DNA from: CAYJAD01 sp964371835
GTDB lineage: Bacteria; Desulfobacterota; Desulfovibrionia; Desulfovibrionales; Desulfovibrionaceae
DNA length: 6,533 nucleotides
Direction of reading: 5' to 3'
NCBI GenBank assembly: GCA_964371835.1
Contig: CAYJOP010000104.1
Span: 1 to 6,533 of the forward strand
Position 1 is the first letter of the stretch, and every line of letters begins with the position of its first letter. A program made the position numbers and the translations under genes. The notes beneath the pieces were generated by a model. The model was not told where the DNA came from. It saw nothing but the letters and a program-made list of their open reading frames with translations, and searched no databases. Shown piece by piece: positions 5,901 through 6,533 of the stretch.

Positions 5901-6428
5901 GCTTCAAAAGCCACACCGCTTGGCTCCATTGCTAAATTTGCCGCAGCTGGTAAGCGAATTGGCAAAAAAGACCTTGGCGCCATGGCCATGAACTATGGTT
6001 ACGTTTATGTGGCATCTGTTTCCATGGGTGCTGATAAGCAACAAGTGCTAAAAGCATTTAAAGAAGCTGAGGCTTATAAAGGACCGTCATTAATTATTGC
6101 TTATTCGCCTTGTATTAATCAAGGTATTCGCAAGGGCATGGGCAAGACCATGGAAGAAGGTAAGCTTGCTGTAACCTCTGGTTATTGGCCGCTATACCGC
6201 TACAATCCTCTTCTTGCAGACGAAGGCAAGAATCCGTTCTTGTTGGAGAGCAAGGAGCCTGATGGCACAATTCAAGACTTCCTTATGGGTGAAGTGCGTT
6301 ATGCAGCGCTTGATAAGATTGATCCTGAGGCCTCGCCGGTGCTTAAGGCGGAGCTTGAGAAGCAGTATATTAATCGTTATAAGTATTATAAGTTGTTAGC
6401 TGGTTTACCAGGTATAGGTGAAGTATAG
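2901..6428 (+). CDS. nifJ: Pyruvate:ferredoxin (flavodoxin) oxidoreductase, single-chain
   Basis: A 1175-aa cytosolic enzyme (also called por) oxidising pyruvate with CoA to acetyl-CoA and CO2 and reducing ferredoxin. Domain order is complete: pyrimidine-binding domain (about 1-255) with IFPITPSS (T30), catalytic E63 in REMQSEAGAAGA and pyruvate-contacting R113; transketolase-C-like domain (about 260-415); CoA-contact/gamma domain (about 416-630). A two-[4Fe-4S] ferredoxin domain has C687/C690/C693/C697 and C743/C746/C749/C753. The pyrophosphate domain binds TPP through GDG (962-964) and NTGG (996-999). The proximal cluster is held by C811, C814, C839 and C1071. These residues correspond, within one position, to the D. 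africanus enzyme as I recall it. The protein ends at residue 1175 and lacks the ~60-residue C-terminal extension of that enzyme. AAGGAG (2889-2894) six bases before the ATG is a strong ribosome site. Frequent ACC, GCC, CGC and TTC codons compared with the upstream genes suggest high expression. Confidence 0.97.
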   Translation: MAKMKTMDGNTATTHIAYALSDTAAIFPITPSSVMGELADDWAAMGLKNLMDQKLVVREMQSEAGAAGAVHGSLAAGALTTTFTASQGLLLMVPNMYKISGELLPGVFHVSARALAAHALSIFGDHQDVMACRQTGFAMLSSASVQEAMDLALVAHLAAIESSVPFLHFFDGFRTSHEVQKIEVIDYDDIRPLVNWDKVEEFRNGAMNPEHPHIRGTAQNPDIYFQNREAANLYYDAVPGIVQECMKKVASITGRNYKLFDYVGHPEADRIVISMASSCEVIEETVEYLNNTLGQRVGLVKVRLFRPFSTEHLLRAIPASASTITVLDRTKEPGALGEPLYQDVCTAYLERGEMPTIVGGRYGLGSKDFTPGMAKAVFDNMLSAGPKNHFTVGIVDDVSHTSLDVEEEISTVPDGTVQCKFFGLGADGTVGANKQAIKIIGDNTDMYAQAYFAYDSKKSGGFTVSHLRFGNEPIKSSYLVTQADYIACHKAAYVNQYDILAGIKEGGTFVLNSNWSLKDMEKQLPAHMKRTIAAKKLKFYNVDAVKVATEVGLGGRINMIMQTAFFKLANVLDFKKAVDLLKVSIKETYGSKGDKIVNMNIAAVDKSLDALEAIKYPASWATATDEVAYNADEPEYITQVVKPILAQQGDKLPVSAMDPAGLMPLGTAAFEKRAVAIAVPEWQVDNCIQCFQCSFVCPHATIRPVLATEDELKGAPKSFATKDANGKELKDLKFRMQVYAEDCLGCGSCADICPAKVKALVMKPLETQLEDQVTNLNFAEENIALKDDLLPRDSLKGSQLQQPLHEFSGACAGCGETPYVKLLTQMFGDRMIIANATGCSSIWGASSPTTPYCTNKDGFGPAWGNSLFEDAAEFGFGIEMAYQQRRAYLAERVKELSEVKGIDLNLAKACKGWLENMDDAAGSQEYGLEILGNLGGVEHPVAHEIWHMDDLFTKKSIWIFGGDGWAYDIGYGGLDHVLASGEDINVLVMDTEVYSNTGGQASKATPLGSIAKFAAAGKRIGKKDLGAMAMNYGYVYVASVSMGADKQQVLKAFKEAEAYKGPSLIIAYSPCINQGIRKGMGKTMEEGKLAVTSGYWPLYRYNPLLADEGKNPFLLESKEPDGTIQDFLMGEVRYAALDKIDPEASPVLKAELEKQYINRYKYYKLLAGLPGIGEV

Positions 6429-6436
6429 TTTTTATG

Positions 6437-6472
6437 CACCCGAAAGGTATTTTATATCTTTCGGGTGTTTTT
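6437..6472 (+). terminator. Intrinsic terminator after PFOR gene
   Basis: CACCCGAAAG (6437-6446) pairs perfectly with CTTTCGGGTG (6458-6467). Four inner pairs (6447-6450 with 6454-6457, one G-U) extend the stem to 14 bp around a TTT loop. TTTTT (6468-6472) follows immediately. The hairpin begins 8 nt after the stop codon. This is a textbook rho-independent terminator closing the PFOR transcription unit. Confidence 0.93.
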
Positions 6473-6483
6473 AGCTTTTGGGT

Positions 6484-6530
6484 GGCCTACGCTTATTGGT
6501 TAGCAGATTTTTAGGGAGGCCTTGCGGCCT
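6484..6530. repeat. Dispersed palindromic element, copy B (short form)
   Basis: GCAGATTTTTAGGGA (6503-6517) is joined directly to GGCCTTGCGGCCT (6518-6530). The same two blocks occur after rfaE2, where 26 nt lie between them. AGGCC (6517-6521) and GGCCT (6526-6530) form a 5-bp hairpin with loop TTGC. GGCCTACGCTTATTGG (6484-6499) echoes GGCCTATTGG (1404-1413) in the other copy. It lies just past the PFOR terminator and may continue beyond the window. Confidence 0.6.
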
Positions 6531-6533
6531 GTG

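Noticed and set aside
1..6533. CRISPR array, defence island, transposase or integrase
   Set aside because: No regularly spaced repeats and no open frame with nuclease, transposase or recombinase motifs were seen on either strand.

Overview
The window most resembles a chromosomal segment from a strictly anaerobic Desulfovibrionaceae-type bacterium of moderate to low GC. The main evidence is the single-chain pyruvate:ferredoxin oxidoreductase, which aligns from memory almost end to end with the Desulfovibrio africanus enzyme. The first gene also has the cysteine-cluster wording (VPCFNRCCAELTLPLTPYDVLRL) that I associate with Desulfovibrio YkgJ-family proteins. No genus can be fixed from the sequence alone. 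All four genes lie on the + strand.

Layout. Positions 4-48 hold a long hairpin. Next is a two-gene unit: a YkgJ-family cysteine-cluster protein (94-873) overlapping by 28 nt a stand-alone RfaE2-type heptose-1-phosphate nucleotidyltransferase (846-1358). A 573-nt non-coding stretch (1359-1931) is packed with inverted repeats: a dispersed palindromic element, a 156-nt imperfect inverted repeat, a second structured segment with two mutually exclusive pairings, and two clean hairpins just before the next gene. truA (1932-2699, tRNA pseudouridine 38-40 synthase) follows. A 201-nt regulatory region (2700-2900) with three separate dyad-symmetric sites leads into the large PFOR gene (2901-6428). That gene ends at a textbook intrinsic terminator (6437-6472), followed by a second, shorter copy of the dispersed palindromic element.

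The genes do not form one pathway. RfaE2 serves ADP-heptose supply for lipopolysaccharide core, TruA serves tRNA modification, and PFOR is the central catabolic enzyme converting pyruvate to acetyl-CoA and reduced ferredoxin. PFOR appears to be its own transcription unit, with a strong Shine-Dalgarno, its own promoter region and its own terminator. No defence system, CRISPR array, transposase, tRNA or rRNA was found. The most unusual material is non-coding: the repeat-rich 1359-1931 interval, the two-copy dispersed element, and the dyad-rich PFOR upstream region.
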